Source: Straminergon stramineum (lineage: Eukaryota; Streptophyta; Bryopsida; Hypnales; Calliergonaceae). From it: DNA of 64,000 nucleotides. The notes under the pieces are model-generated. The model was not told the DNA's origin and searched no databases. It saw only the letters and a list, made by a program, of their open reading frames with translations. Positions within the stretch are counted from its first letter, which is position 1. Each line of letters opens with the position of its first letter. Location: contig OY987266.1 in assembly GCA_963920665.1 (NCBI GenBank), positions 10,731,001-10,795,000 of the forward strand. Direction: 5' to 3'. Below are positions 24,422-36,400 of this stretch, one piece after another. The position numbers and the translations under genes were made by a program.

Positions 24422-26015
24422 CCAACTAGGAATAATTTTTAAACCTCACCATTACAATCTAATTACTAAATTCTTTCCACTCCACTCTTAATGGCCATAA
24501 GGGTAAGTAATTCTCCCAATTAATTCTCTATATCTTTATAACTTGGAAACTTCTGTCTTTCTCCCAATTGGATCTTTTAGGCACAAGTCCCATCTTGAAC
24601 TTCCAAATTGGTCTGCAGCAGCACCCAGTCTTGCTCCCCTTTGGACACCTCACATCCCAGTTGGTCTTTTTCTCCAGCTTTGGGCACAACTATAATTTCC
24701 AACTTGGATTCTTTTATCACTTCTCACATTCCCTTCTGTTGTGACTTTAGATTAATAAAATTTACAGTCACCTTTTCCCAATTTGGAATTCTTAACTTCA
24801 TATCACTAAACTCTCAAAACTCAGCACCTAATTGGAATTGAACTCACACACACCATCAGACTACAATCAACATAACATAATCCAATTTGGCATTAATAAC
24901 CAAACACACAGAACACACTCCAAATTGGATTTCTCTGACACACTGTTCTCTTCTTCATACTTCCAAAACCAAAGAAATTCCATACTTCTCAAGGCAACTT
25001 GATTAAAATGGATTTCATATATCAAGTTGGTGAATAAATCACCGTTTACAACAATGTCTTCTTGAAATAAATCTTCATCAAGCTCCTCTCACTGCCTCAC
25101 AGCATTCCAACTTGGAACCATTCTCCACACTCATTCATACATTTTTATTTATTTTTATTATTTTATTTTATTTTTATTTTCTCTGTCCTAATTGGAATAT
25201 TTGCTTCTCCTCACTACAAGTTCCAACTAGGCTCTAATATAATTTCTTCACACCACTATTTTTTTATTTTAATATCTATGTATCTTTTTCTTTTTATATC
25301 TTTTATATTTTTTTAATCTCTGAAATTGCTAGCTATCTCTTCTAGCTAACACTTGGTCCACTCAGTTCACAATTTGAACATCCTTTTCTAATCTCTTCAT
25401 TTTGTTCACTTCTCACCCAACTCGGAACTTGATTTCATTTGCATACTTTCTCGACTTGGAATCACAACTTCACTCGACACCTGCTGATTCACTCAGCACT
25501 CATTACCCACTTGGAAATTAATTATTTCCAACATTAAACTTACTCGCATAATTCTCATAAAACTCCAGCATTAAAAATCTCCAACTTGAACTAAACCAAA
25601 TTCTCAAACATACATTCAATCACCACACACACAAGCACACAAACAGAAATTCAAGCACCTGCTTGACATACACAACAAACGAAAATACACAGCACAATTA
25701 GGCTGGGACACGACTGGACTCACTCAACAGACGGTAAAGACAATGACATCAAAACCAGACCAAATAGGAATTCCAAACCGACAGTTATCAAATTGGAAGA
25801 GACAATGGAACTACCGTCTAACTACCTAATTGGAACTGTAAAGACAACCGCCACACACAAAAACAATTTCAAATTGGAATTAACTCAAAATAGCCAACTG
25901 GACTAGATACTCACCCCACATACAATCCAACTTGGATAGCACTATCACCCATTTGGAAAACAGATTTAAACTATTCAAAACTTGGCTGGAAAGTCAGACC
26001 ATCCCAATTAGGAAA
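24422..26015. repeat. Array of CCAANTTGGA motifs in G-poor DNA
   Basis: Variants of the near-palindrome CCAANTTGGA recur about 25 times in 1.6 kb. Examples are at 24422, 24563, 24603, 24656, 24699, 24778, 24828, 24882, 24920, 25107, 25188, 25223, 25417, 25452, 25508, 25828, 25870, 25929 and 26003. The plus strand between motifs is rich in C, A and T with few G. There is no long open frame. The layout parallels the 8330-9115 array but with a different motif. Confidence 0.65.
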
Positions 26016-26269
26016 CCATCCATCCAAATCATCACCATGACACTCCACATTCATTCAACATCCAAAAACACACCAAATAGAATTCAATTAACCCGTTAAA
26101 ACACACACTTAAGAAACAAAATATACAAACAATTAAGTCAAAAACAATAAAAAACACCTCAAAATCAGCCAAAAATTTACAAGAAAAAATCCTAATCGGC
26201 ATTCTACATTTATTGTCAAAAAACACTCAAAACTGCCATTTTTGTTGCATTCATTCAAGAATTAAAAAA

Positions 26270-27202
26270 AAAACTCTTTTAAGAATCCAACCATAGGATA
26301 TTGTACTTTACTTGTCTAAGACCATGTGGTTAAAACTTCATGAAGTTTGATTGTATAGATTGGAAGATGTTAGCTTTCAAAGTTGAAAAAAAAATTTGAA
26401 CATTGGCCTGCAATTTCAGATGACTTTGACCACCGTGGAAATTTTTTGCACTTTGTCTATAGAATTGGAATTTGAAATTTTTGTGTTGAATAATTGAGTT
26501 GAAAGTCTAGGAATAATCTTAATTTTTTTAAATTGATTTTCATTCTATAAAAAACCTATTAAGTAGAAGTGGGTTCAAGATTGAAAGAAAAACTAAATCA
26601 TTAATAGCTCTAAGATGGGATTGAAAGACAATAATCTCAATGGTGAGATTGTTCTAGCAAACAAACTCAACCTTGCCAAATGATGATTTCTGAAAAAAAT
26701 GTAAAAATTGCATTTAGAAATGAATACTATAATTTATTTTTTCAAGAAGAAACTCAAATTACCTAAAAAACAAGATTGTTCATAACTTTCACATTCCTAA
26801 TCCGAACGGAAGAATCAAAGCTTAATATATAGACAAAAATATGATATATAGAAAATATATATTTTAATTTTAATTTTTTGTGTATTTCTTTTTCTGCTGG
26901 CAATGTGAAGATTATGTTTAGGATGGCATAACTAAGTTATTGTTGACATAAAAACATGGGTTGTTACATTGGATGTCACCTAAAATCCATCACCAAAAAC
27001 ACGAGGTTCTTATAGTGTTTCTTGAAGCTAGTTTCCTATTGGAATGTTTTTTATACATGTTCCCCAATTTGAAATGTAATGAAAATTTATAAACATATGG
27101 TTAACTATATCACAAAAATTAAGAAAATAAATTTATAGCAAAAAATTCAAAATTAACTTGTGCAAAAGCCTCCCTAAACCAAAGCTGCCTAGGATTTAGA
27201 TG
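26270..27202 (-). repeat. Diverged AT-rich repeat, inverted copy with core at 26598-26652
   Basis: Read on the minus strand, this stretch carries the same core as 21806-21862 and shares further blocks with 28050-28420. It is non-coding. With 27300-28540 it forms a large inverted pair. Confidence 0.5.
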
Positions 27203-27214
27203 CCCCCCCCCCCC
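27203..27214 (+). repeat. Poly-C tract
   Basis: Twelve C at the junction between the inverted and direct repeat copies. Confidence 0.95.
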
Positions 27215-27299
27215 TTTCCCCCATTATAAACACTATATATAATCTTGCAATCTATGCTTTGAAAACCTTCCAAATTTTTACTATAATGTCATAAAGTAT

Positions 27300-28540
27300 T
27301 CTAACAATAGATCTTACACTAAGATGCATCAAAATTTCCTTTATAATTTTTTTGGTCTTTGCCATCAATGCGGCCCATTTCTAAGTGTTTTTTGGATGAA
27401 GAATTGTGAAGGTGAAAAAAACTAAGAGTACTCATTGGAAGTCAACTAATATGCAAGATCTCCCCATTATGCACAAAATTTCAAGGATGAAAATCTGCAC
27501 TTATATCTTACATAGAAAGATTTTGTCATCCATTGGACACTTTCAAGCTTCCACATTGTTACATGGTTAAAGACCATAGGGATGGTGAATAATCCCTAAG
27601 GTCCCTTTGCTCAATTGGGGGACAAATTGGATTTTGGGTAGGCTCCTACGGTCTCAATTTTCATTATGATTTTTTGAAACTTTTTGCAAAGATAAGAAAA
27701 CACTTAAACTTTCCAGAAATAAAATTTTCTTTGAATTGGTACCCTAAAGTAAAAGTTGTGCTACCCTAAGCCCAAAATGGGGTTTGGTAGGTTGTACCAA
27801 AAAATTATAAAAATTTGATATAAAACTTTCAATTTTTTTTCCTTCAAATATTGTATTTTTGTCCATGTGTAAAGCTTTTATTCATTATATTTGGACTAAC
27901 GGTGAGAAAATTATGAACAATCTTGTTTTTGGGGCAATCTAAGCATTTCTTTTGAATAAATAACTTACATGATTCATTTATAAATGCAATTTTTCACAAT
28001 TTATTTTTCAAAAAACATTTCTTGATAGGGTTATGTTTACTTGTTTGCTAAAACCATCTCATTGTTGGGATTATTGTGTTTCAATTCCATCTTAAAGCTA
28101 TTAACAATTTAGTTTGTTGTTAAATTTTGGACCTACTTCTACTTAAAATAATTTTAAAGAATGAAAATCAAGTTTGTGTTTTTGAAAAAAATTCTTACAC
28201 TTAGAATTCAATTCTTCAACTTACAATTTTTTTATATTTAAGGTTTGTAGAGCAAATTTTTTCCAAAAATGGTGGTCAAAGTCATCTAAAATTGCAAACC
28301 AACTTTCTAAAAAAACTTTTCTACAGCTTTTTATTTTATTATCTTCCATTTTGTATGGTCAAACTTCATGAAATTTTTTTTACATATTTTGAGACTAGTG
28401 AAGTATAAGATCCTATGATAATAATACCTTCCTAGTATACAAAGGACCATTTCTTAGTTATACCATATTATGAATGCAATAGAAGTTACAATTTTGAGTG
28501 ATTTTTGACATAAAAAATGGCCTTGTGATTTGAAGGAATA
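27300..28540 (+). repeat. Diverged AT-rich repeat, direct copy with core at 28056-28110
   Basis: It contains a partial TTAACCC-family block (CATTGGAAGTCAACTAATAT near 27435) followed by the dispersed core at 28056-28110, and ends near a GGAATAAC motif. Non-coding. Confidence 0.45.
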
Positions 28541-31500
28541 ACATTTGGATATTCCCTACTCCTTGTTTCTAAATAGTATCAATGTTTCATTTGTGTTTTA
28601 AGGAAACATTGGTATTATTCAGAAATACACACAATATTTTTTCTTTGAAGAAAAACATTTGAGGAGTATTCGATGACAATTTTAGTACTACCATTTGATG
28701 TGTGATACTGATTTTGACTATTTTTTTAATTCATTCTATCCATCCATCCATCCATCTAAAAAATTTAAATTCTCTTTTTCTTTTTCAAAATTTTCTTTTT
28801 TACACAAATGAAGAATTTCAAAGTTTGAATCGGTGACAAGGACGGACGGACGGAAGTTGTGAACTGACAAGGTCCTATATACTAGTATTAATAAAGGCTT
28901 AATTTGGCTCCCACATTGCTTCCACTTGTGAACAGTACTGTACGCTTCTGTTCCTGGCAAATCATCCGTCTGACACCATCTTTGCTTTGCTTGGTCCTTT
29001 TGTCAGGAGCCACGGCAGTAGCATAACGTGAGTGAAGTTAAGTTAAGCTTAGATTCATCTGTATTCCGCAGTAACTTTTGTAAGTAAGGTACATTGATTC
29101 AAATCTTCCAAATAACTCCTAGGTTCAAACTTCAATGTTGTCCAAACGTACAGTTCTAACTTACACCAAAGCCAACAGCAAAAAAAACAAGGAAAAGGAA
29201 AGGAAATATGAACTTCACTATGTAAGTTCGTTCGTTCATTCGTTCGTTCGTTGGTTTGTATTTTGGAAAACGGTGGTGACACTTCACAATGTAAAAGTTA
29301 TTACAGTAGTCAGATTGCTCCGGAACACCCTGATTGTCCACTGATTTCTCCTACCAGTATTATCAGTAATGCATGTACCAGCAATTGATCAAACTCACAC
29401 TAACTTATTTGGAAATAGCAAATGTTGCAAGCGAATTGTACTAACTGCATTTTATCAATTTTTTCCCACAATTTTCTAGCGACACTCAATTTGTGGGTGA
29501 CACTCTGCTTTGGCGCCATCACTGAGAGGAGAAAATTGTTAACTTAGTGTACCTTTTGAGGTTAGTGGCTAGTTTCCATCAGCGGATTCAAAAATTGATG
29601 TACTGAGTGTACATTCTCACTGGGAGCCACTCTTGGCCTGCAGGAACCAACTCAACATGCTCGCACCTTGCAAGTAAGATAAGTTATTTGTGTGACGTAA
29701 GTGAAGATATCTTATCCTCCCTACTTGCAAGATCTTGCGCACATGCAACAGGATTAGGAATGAAACTGGACACGCCTGAAAGTTCTTGAGCAGAATTTCA
29801 TGTCCTAGGACATGTGGCTTCTCAACTTTTTAAACCCTTGAAAGGCCCTTGGGGTCCTTCAATACAACTTGTATTTTGCTTTATAACTCTTCAATTGTGA
29901 TTTAATAGATGAGTTATGATACATTTTTATTTACATACTATCATGATCATTAATTTATTTTGTACTAAAAAGTATTTGGACAATGTTTTCTTGATCAAAT
30001 ACCACCAAATACATAATATATTAGACGGCTGCAAAAGGTTTTCAAGTGCTTCTAGGGTTAACCCCTAAACATCTAGATTCATCTCCAAAATTGACAATTT
30101 GAGAAAAATCATTATAAAGTACTATTTGGAAGCATATTTTGGAATTGGTATAGAAATAAAAGTTGTAGATTTTGATTTGTAGATTCCATCTGTAAGGTTG
30201 GATTCACCAATGCTATTACTAATTTTTTTTCTATAAATTTTGAAAGAGAAATTCCAAAATTCCTTCAAAATTCAATTACAAGAAAAATATTATCCTTTTT
30301 TGAGTAAAATTTGTTGGACTGGATTTGAAATGAGGTTCTCTCCACGTGGTGATTTTCTGAAATTTTTGTGTTCTTCCTATCTAGGACCTCATTTTGGCAA
30401 ATCCATTTTTGAACTAGAGTCAATGCAATTTGACCACTTGACATACTTACACATTGGTAATTTTAGAAAAATATGTATTCTAGTAACACCAAATCCAACC
30501 CTTAGATTGGACAACAACTTGATAATGTATGTCCACAAATTATAATAACTTTCATCCAAGTAGTTAGGAGGATGAAATTGGAGTTTCAATCTGTTCATCG
30601 TCCAGAAATTGGACGTTGGAGCGCTTAGGGGTTAAAGAAGTGTTAACCCTCACCAAGCTAGAGAGAGGCCACATCCAATGAGCATAAGGTGTGCGACCTA
30701 TTTCCTACAATGTTAAGTGTTTTAGCATATGTCGAATGAGCAATGGTGGTGAATGTGGTGGTGGGGATAATTTTCTCTAGTCAAAGGAATAGAAATAATG
30801 AGGATTGCACTATTTTTTTTGCTAATTTTTCATCAAATTTGGAATGAGTAGAAATCAACCCCTAGAGGACCACGGAGCCTACTCTGAGCTTTTTGAGAAC
30901 TTGGGTAGCCTCTCATTAACTTCATAATTTGGAATTTTTGCATGAATTTTTTTAGATGAATGCTATTCATTGTAATCTATCTATGAAGCTTTGTTTCAAG
31001 TCATTATGATAAATATTGCAAAAATTAGAAGGGTATCTTTTACTTCAATGTCACACCAAGCAACAAATAATATATTCTAAAACAATATTAATTATTATTT
31101 TTAGAATTGTATAAATTGATACCTACTCAAAAAAATTTGAACCATTTCATTTTGAATGATGAAGTAATAGTTATGAAGACTTTTATTTTGTGGGCAATGA
31201 AGGTAGAAAAAACTTATAAAGTTTTCTTTTGCTCTCAAGTTTGAAAATTTTCAAATAAAAATAAAAATAAAGGATACTAATTGTTAAATAGAAAATTCTC
31301 ACCATTGGGATTAAGAATTTTCAATTTCTTGTAAAAATTATTAGCAAATTAGTTTTTTCATTCATTTAGTACTACCTTCCACTTTATAATTTTTCTGAAT
31401 GAATGTAAAAGTATTTTTTTAATTTTAATTTTTCAATCCATTTTCCTATATATTGACTAAAATGAACAAGTTATAGGACATACATGTTTTTTTCTAAAAA

Positions 31501-31551
31501 TGTTGAAAGACAAAACTTCACCTTTTGGAAGGGTTAGAAAAGCCTACATTT
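28541..31551. other. Intergenic DNA, no gene seen
   Basis: About 3 kb with short microsatellites, including (GTTC)n at 29225-29252, and short TTAACCCCTAAA motifs near 30052 and, inverted, near 30630. No open frame resembles a known protein. Confidence 0.5.
28738..28756 (+). repeat. (ATCC)n microsatellite
   Basis: About four to five ATCC units. A (GGAC)n run at 28840-28853 and a (GTTC)n run at 29225-29252 lie within 500 bases. Confidence 0.9.
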
Positions 31552-31700
31552 CACTAGTAGAAAACTACGTTGCCTTCAACAAAACCTTGGTGATGCATTT
31601 TTCTATTTTCTGCCCCAAATGCAGATTTTGTATTTGGGGTAGAAAACGAAAAAATGCGTCACCGGGTTTTTGTTGAAGGCAACATAGTTTTCTACTAGTG
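31552..31700. mobile_element. CACTA-type MITE, near-perfect palindrome
   Basis: The 149-bp element starts CACTAGTAGAAAACTACGTT and ends with its complement (AACATAGTTTTCTACTAGTG). It is flanked by TTT on each side (31549-31551 and 31701-31703). CACTAGTAGAAAA is a common end of plant CACTA elements, and a 3-bp duplication is expected. The arms pair almost to the centre, so a transcript would fold into one long hairpin. Confidence 0.9.
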
Positions 31701-33211
31701 TTTTGAAGTTTAGGCACATTAAACTTGCAATCCATTGGGATATTCATTCTAGGATTTGGGGACAATATACTTGAACAAGTTAACCAAAGGATCCTATGGT
31801 TGGATTTATTAAAATATTAATATTAATGAAGATTTTGATCTTGCTATGGGAACAAGCAGTTTGAAGTAGTTTGGGCCTCTAAACATCTTGGTTCTTTAGG
31901 GGTTAAAGAATTGTAGATTATATTCCAACTTGTTCTTGATCTACAAACAAATCTATTTCCAAGAAGCGCAAAATTAAAAGTTGGTCTTAGCAACTTCATT
32001 AGGTGCCAATGTATTATTTGTTGCTCAATTATAAAAGCATTGATCAACATCATATTCCCCTTATTCTTGAAAATAGGGCATCCTATTTTGTGTAAATGGG
32101 CCTAGTTGGAAATAGACCTTAGCACAAAGACTTTTTGTTCTCTTTTGAAAAGATAGTGACGTAATGACATGCTCTCACTTAACAAGTTAGTGAATTTTCA
32201 TTCCCTCCTATATCTATTTTTCCATTACCATCCATATTTGTAATTGTATTTATCATTGTATTTCCATTTTCATTAAGCCACATACGTACATTTTCTTTGA
32301 ACATGTGAGATTGCAATTAGCATGGAATTAACCATTAAAGGACCATTCATCTCCTCTAGGGACAATGTGGATTTTGGACATGTTCCTAAGAGCTCAATTT
32401 TTGGGGAAACTTTTTGAAACTTTCTTGTATAATAGAAACTCTTATTAGCTTTTTGGTAATGTAATTTTTATTTCAATTGGTACCAAGGAGCAAAAATTGT
32501 ACCATAGAAATTGAAGTTAAACTTCAAACTGAACTTGGTGAACAAAAAGAAAAATCCATAAAAATTTAAAATGATTTAATAAAAAATTCTTTCATGTAAG
32601 GTAGATGTACCAATGATCGCATGCAGCATAAAACTAGACACTCACTAGATAGTCACAGATCAATTTCCAAAATTTGGAAACAATGTTCAAAACATCGGGA
32701 ACACCTAAAACAATGGGAACTCCCGAAGTAAATTCAGGAACACAATTTGGGGAACTTTGGAGGAACGCCATTTTGCACCACCACACAATCACCGCACACT
32801 GTGCGGTGAAGGGCTGCAATCCTTTTTTTACTAATTTTTTAGCTTGTTACATCTAAGTTGCAATAGATTTTGCAAAAAGAAACCTTTTTGCATGTTTTTT
32901 TGGAAGTGAATGTTAATATGGTATTTCATAATTGTGCCAAGTTTTAGAGCTTGCAAGTTCCTACAATATTGTGGAAAAGGATTTGAACTTTGTGTGTGTG
33001 ATCATTGGCACATCTACTTTAGATTATATTTTTGTATACATGGAAAGTTGTGATTCTATCCATTTGGATTTGTAATGTGAAGGTTGTGGAGCATCTTTTT
33101 GGTTGGCAATTTGTGCATCTTTTATAGAAAAAATCACATTTCTGAGCTCAATTTTCACATTTTTTCTAAAAAATAATGGTTCTGGAGGGGATATCTCCAT
33201 TTTTGAAAAAA

Positions 33212-33268
33212 TATCTCACCCTTTGGATTAGTGTATTCCAATTCCATTTTAGAGCTATCAATGATTTA
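33212..33268 (+). repeat. Dispersed repeat core, further copy
   Basis: ATCTCACCCTTTGGATTAGT and AGAGCTATCAATGATTTAGT match the core described at 21806-21862. Surrounding DNA (about 32350-33690) also aligns loosely with the region after 21242. Confidence 0.5.
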
Positions 33269-33836
33269 GTCTTTTTCACTATTACGAACTTTTTATATTT
33301 AATAAATTTAAAAAAAATGAAAATCATGTTCTTTTTAAAAAATTTATTTTTCATATATTCTCAATTCAATTCTTCATGATAAAAATTTTGAATTCAAAAT
33401 CTACAATGCAAAATTCTTAAGTTCAAAAGATTCAAAGTCTCATCAACTAATTTGCCATTGTACCAAAAAAAATGATTTCTTCACTTTGAATGCATTTATC
33501 TAGCAATCTATATAGTCAAAGTGTCTAAAATTTTTTACCATGTTCTCATATTAGTCTACTACAAGATTCTATGGCTACATATGCCAAAAAAAATACCATT
33601 TTTAAATTTTTTGCTCTTTGCACTAGAAATGATAGTTTTGAGCAAGTTTTGCCAAAAAAACTAGCCTTGGTTCTTTAGAGGTTAACAACTACATCATGGA
33701 TGCCATACATATGTTATATGCCATATTAGATTAGTATTATGTTTAATACATCCATATTCTACATAATCTTGTATCATGTATCTCGTATCCATACCTATAC
33801 ATATATCCATACGTTGTACTCTATCAATGATCCATA

Positions 33837-34196
33837 CTACACTTAATAGGGATATTAAGGAGACCCCAAAAATTAAAGGGATTGATTGTAGAAAATTGTA
33901 GATGTTGGAAATACGATGTACATCCCCAGGAGACTTCAATAACTATTGATGTACTATAAAGGTAGATATTAATATAGTGTGGAATGTCAATCACTAGAAG
34001 AAAATATTTTTAGTTTCAACAAAATCCAGGTGATGCAAAATGTAGTTTTCAGAAAACTATGTTTCAACCAACGTAGAAACTGCATTTTCTGGAAAAAAAT
34101 TGCATTCTGTGTCACTTGAATTTTGTTGAAACCAAAAATGTTTTCTTCTAGTAGATGAACTAGTATGGGTACCTTCAATATCCCTATTCGGTGTAG
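33837..34196. mobile_element. MITE with CTACACTTAATAGGG ends, interrupted by a CACTA insertion
   Basis: The ends, CTACACTTAATAGGGATATT and CCCTATTCGGTGTAG, match the element at 22780-22973 in inverted orientation, as does the interior. Removing the 162-bp insertion at 33992-34153 and one 3-bp duplication leaves 195 bp, against 194 bp in the uninterrupted copy. Confidence 0.82.
33992..34153. mobile_element. CACTA-type MITE nested in another MITE
   Basis: The element starts CACTAGAAGAAAATATTTTT and ends TTTTCTTCTAGTA, where the last base has drifted from the expected G. It is flanked by AAT and GAT. The uninterrupted relative has GAT at that site, so the left copy of the target duplication has mutated. 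Inner blocks (GTTTCAACAAAATCCAGGTG) resemble the CACTA MITE at 31552-31700. Confidence 0.82.
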
Positions 34197-34490
34197 ATAT
34201 CCATATTTTCTATATTATAACCCTATGCATTCTATGTACATCTCGTATATTGTATCCATATTTATTTCTTAGGAAGGTGAATCAGGTGTTTTATTTTATT
34301 TTATTCAATTGAGGAGGATAGGGAGGGGGACATCTCTTTTCAAGAGATAAGTTAGTACACATTTTTTTGTAGCACAAGATATCTTTGTTTCCTACATACA
34401 AACACACACATATAGTAGAGAAATGCAACATTAAATTCAAACCTTTTCTTATGTTATGAAATTTCTCAGAAAATTATTCAACGTCTTGAT

Positions 34491-34732
34491 TTAACCCTTG
34501 AAGGATGGATGGATTGGCATGGTGACCATGGAAATCAGCCCTTTTGGAACTGTGTGACATCATCTACTTTAAAAAATAAATCAAAAGTACTCATTGGAGG
34601 TCAAAGTATTCTAGAAGATCTCCCATTTTTTCACAAAATTCCAAGGATGAATAGTTGCCATTTTGTCCTACAAAGAGAGATTCTTTGTCATCCATCGGAC
34701 ACTAAACGTCTGTGTTGACACTTATGGATTAA
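34491..34732 (+). mobile_element. TTAACCC-ended repeat, copy 3
   Basis: A 242-bp copy starting TTAACCCTTGAAGGATGGAT and ending with a drifted ATGGATTAA. A 69-codon frame (34509-34718) covers most of it, including IGGQSILEDLPFFHKIPRMN. The same frame reads partly open in other copies. Confidence 0.65.
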
Positions 34733-34942
34733 CACATCTTAATTGTACAATAATGTAGGTATTTTATTTTGGATAATCCATTGTCAAGTCACCCAGATGT
34801 CCCATCTATCCGTCTAACAAAACAATTTCATTGGAACTTTTCATGTGAGATGTCCTCAACATGTTCAACATTTGACATCGTAATTCATACATATAAAGAC
34901 TTATTTTATCTACAACGATAGTGTGTGTGTACGAAAATGCAA

Positions 34943-35122
34943 ACATGTGAGCCTTGACTATACATATAAGTAAATATCCTACAACCATTGAAGATGCTTA
35001 TAATATAAACACATGTAATAAAATACTTACACTATAATCATTTTTATAACTAGACACTTATAACATATGGGTATAGTCTTCAAAGTTCATAGATTTACCC
35101 TCCTAGGCTCACATAATAGCAA
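34943..35122 (+). repeat. Fold-back repeat related to 58000-58408
   Basis: It begins ACATGTGAGCCTTGACTATA, contains ATCCTACAACCATTGAAGAT and ends TAGGCTCACATAATAGC. Ends and internal units match the larger element at 58000-58408. Confidence 0.55.
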
Positions 35123-36159
35123 CCCTCCCTTGTCTAAAGTTAGATTGTATCATGTATAATACAAGGTGAGGGTATGTAGGGCTACCAACTTTTTACTATA
35201 CGGGTGCATACTTTGCATTTAAACATTGGTGCCTTTATCAAAATTGTTGTCATCTACATCCATACATTGGTGGCCATGAGCAAATGAATGTGTTGGTGCC
35301 CATCTCCCTAATTGGCACCTACATTTCCTATCCATTGGAGCTCGTAAAAACCTACATTCATATTTCAACGTTTAGTTCTATGTCAAATGGACTCTACCAT
35401 GTCATATAATTGTAAAATTCTTCTGACTAATAATAAAAAATTCAAACCCTAAAATCCATGACTCAAAAACAATATATATTCGGACCTTCAATCTGTTTGT
35501 TGAACACATGAGATAACCCTAACTTGACCAATGTGACAACCATGCATGTCACATTCATATATTTAACACTACATAATCAATCATGTGTCGATAATATGCC
35601 ATTTTTTAAACTATTTTTGGCAATCAAATTTGATTAGGACCATAATTGTTCTCTTTCTCAATTGGGATCGCAATTCTTTAGAAGTTTTCTAAAGTACTGT
35701 AATCTCTCTAGTACTTGATTACATCAACCCCTAAATATTTTTGACTATGTTTTCTCCAAAATGCTCCCAAACTACCACTTCTAGTACAAGTATCAAATTT
35801 TTAAAAATAAAATAAAATTGGACACATGCAATTGTAGGATCTTGTAGTACGATGGTTTGAGAAGATGTGTATTTTTTTTAGAAATTTCCACCATGTAGAT
35901 TGCAAGATATTAGGGGTATTAATTGAAGAAAAAACTTTTTTTGGCCTTATGAAAAAATAGGTAGGCGCACTTCACAAGGTCACATTTGTATGAAAAAATG
36001 TCTAAAATGGTGGTGCTTCTTTGCATTCATTCTTCAAGGCAAGTTGTCTACATGCTTGAAAAACTTCAGATCATTTGGAATTGTATAACATATAAGAATA
36101 AATAGGAAGTAGAACAAAGTAGAGAATGATTCAAAATACTAAAATGTTAAGAATTCATT

Positions 36160-36400
36160 TATGAAATTGAAAAATGCCAATCCTCATGATTGTAATGTTG
36201 TAATAACAATCTACATCCTACAAATTTACTTTTTCAAAAAATATAGAAAATTGAATTAAATAAAGGACTTCAAAGTTTATCTTAGAGTAGAGACTAAAGA
36301 TTCCATAACTACCCGCAAACTAAAACTCCTCATAACTTTCATCTCATTAATTAAAACGGAATGACTCAAAGCTTTAAATGTGGATATAAATCTAGAAACC
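36160..36400 (-). repeat. AT-rich repeat, inverted partner of 39378-39545
   Basis: Read on the minus strand it shares GATGAGG/GAGTTTT, GGTAGTTATGGAATCT, AACTTTGAAGTCCTTT and GATTGGCATTTTTCAAT blocks with 39378-39545. Non-coding. Confidence 0.5.

Noticed and set aside
34509..34718. 69-codon frame as a small protein gene
   Set aside because: It lies wholly within a dispersed repeat, and other copies carry stops in the same frame.
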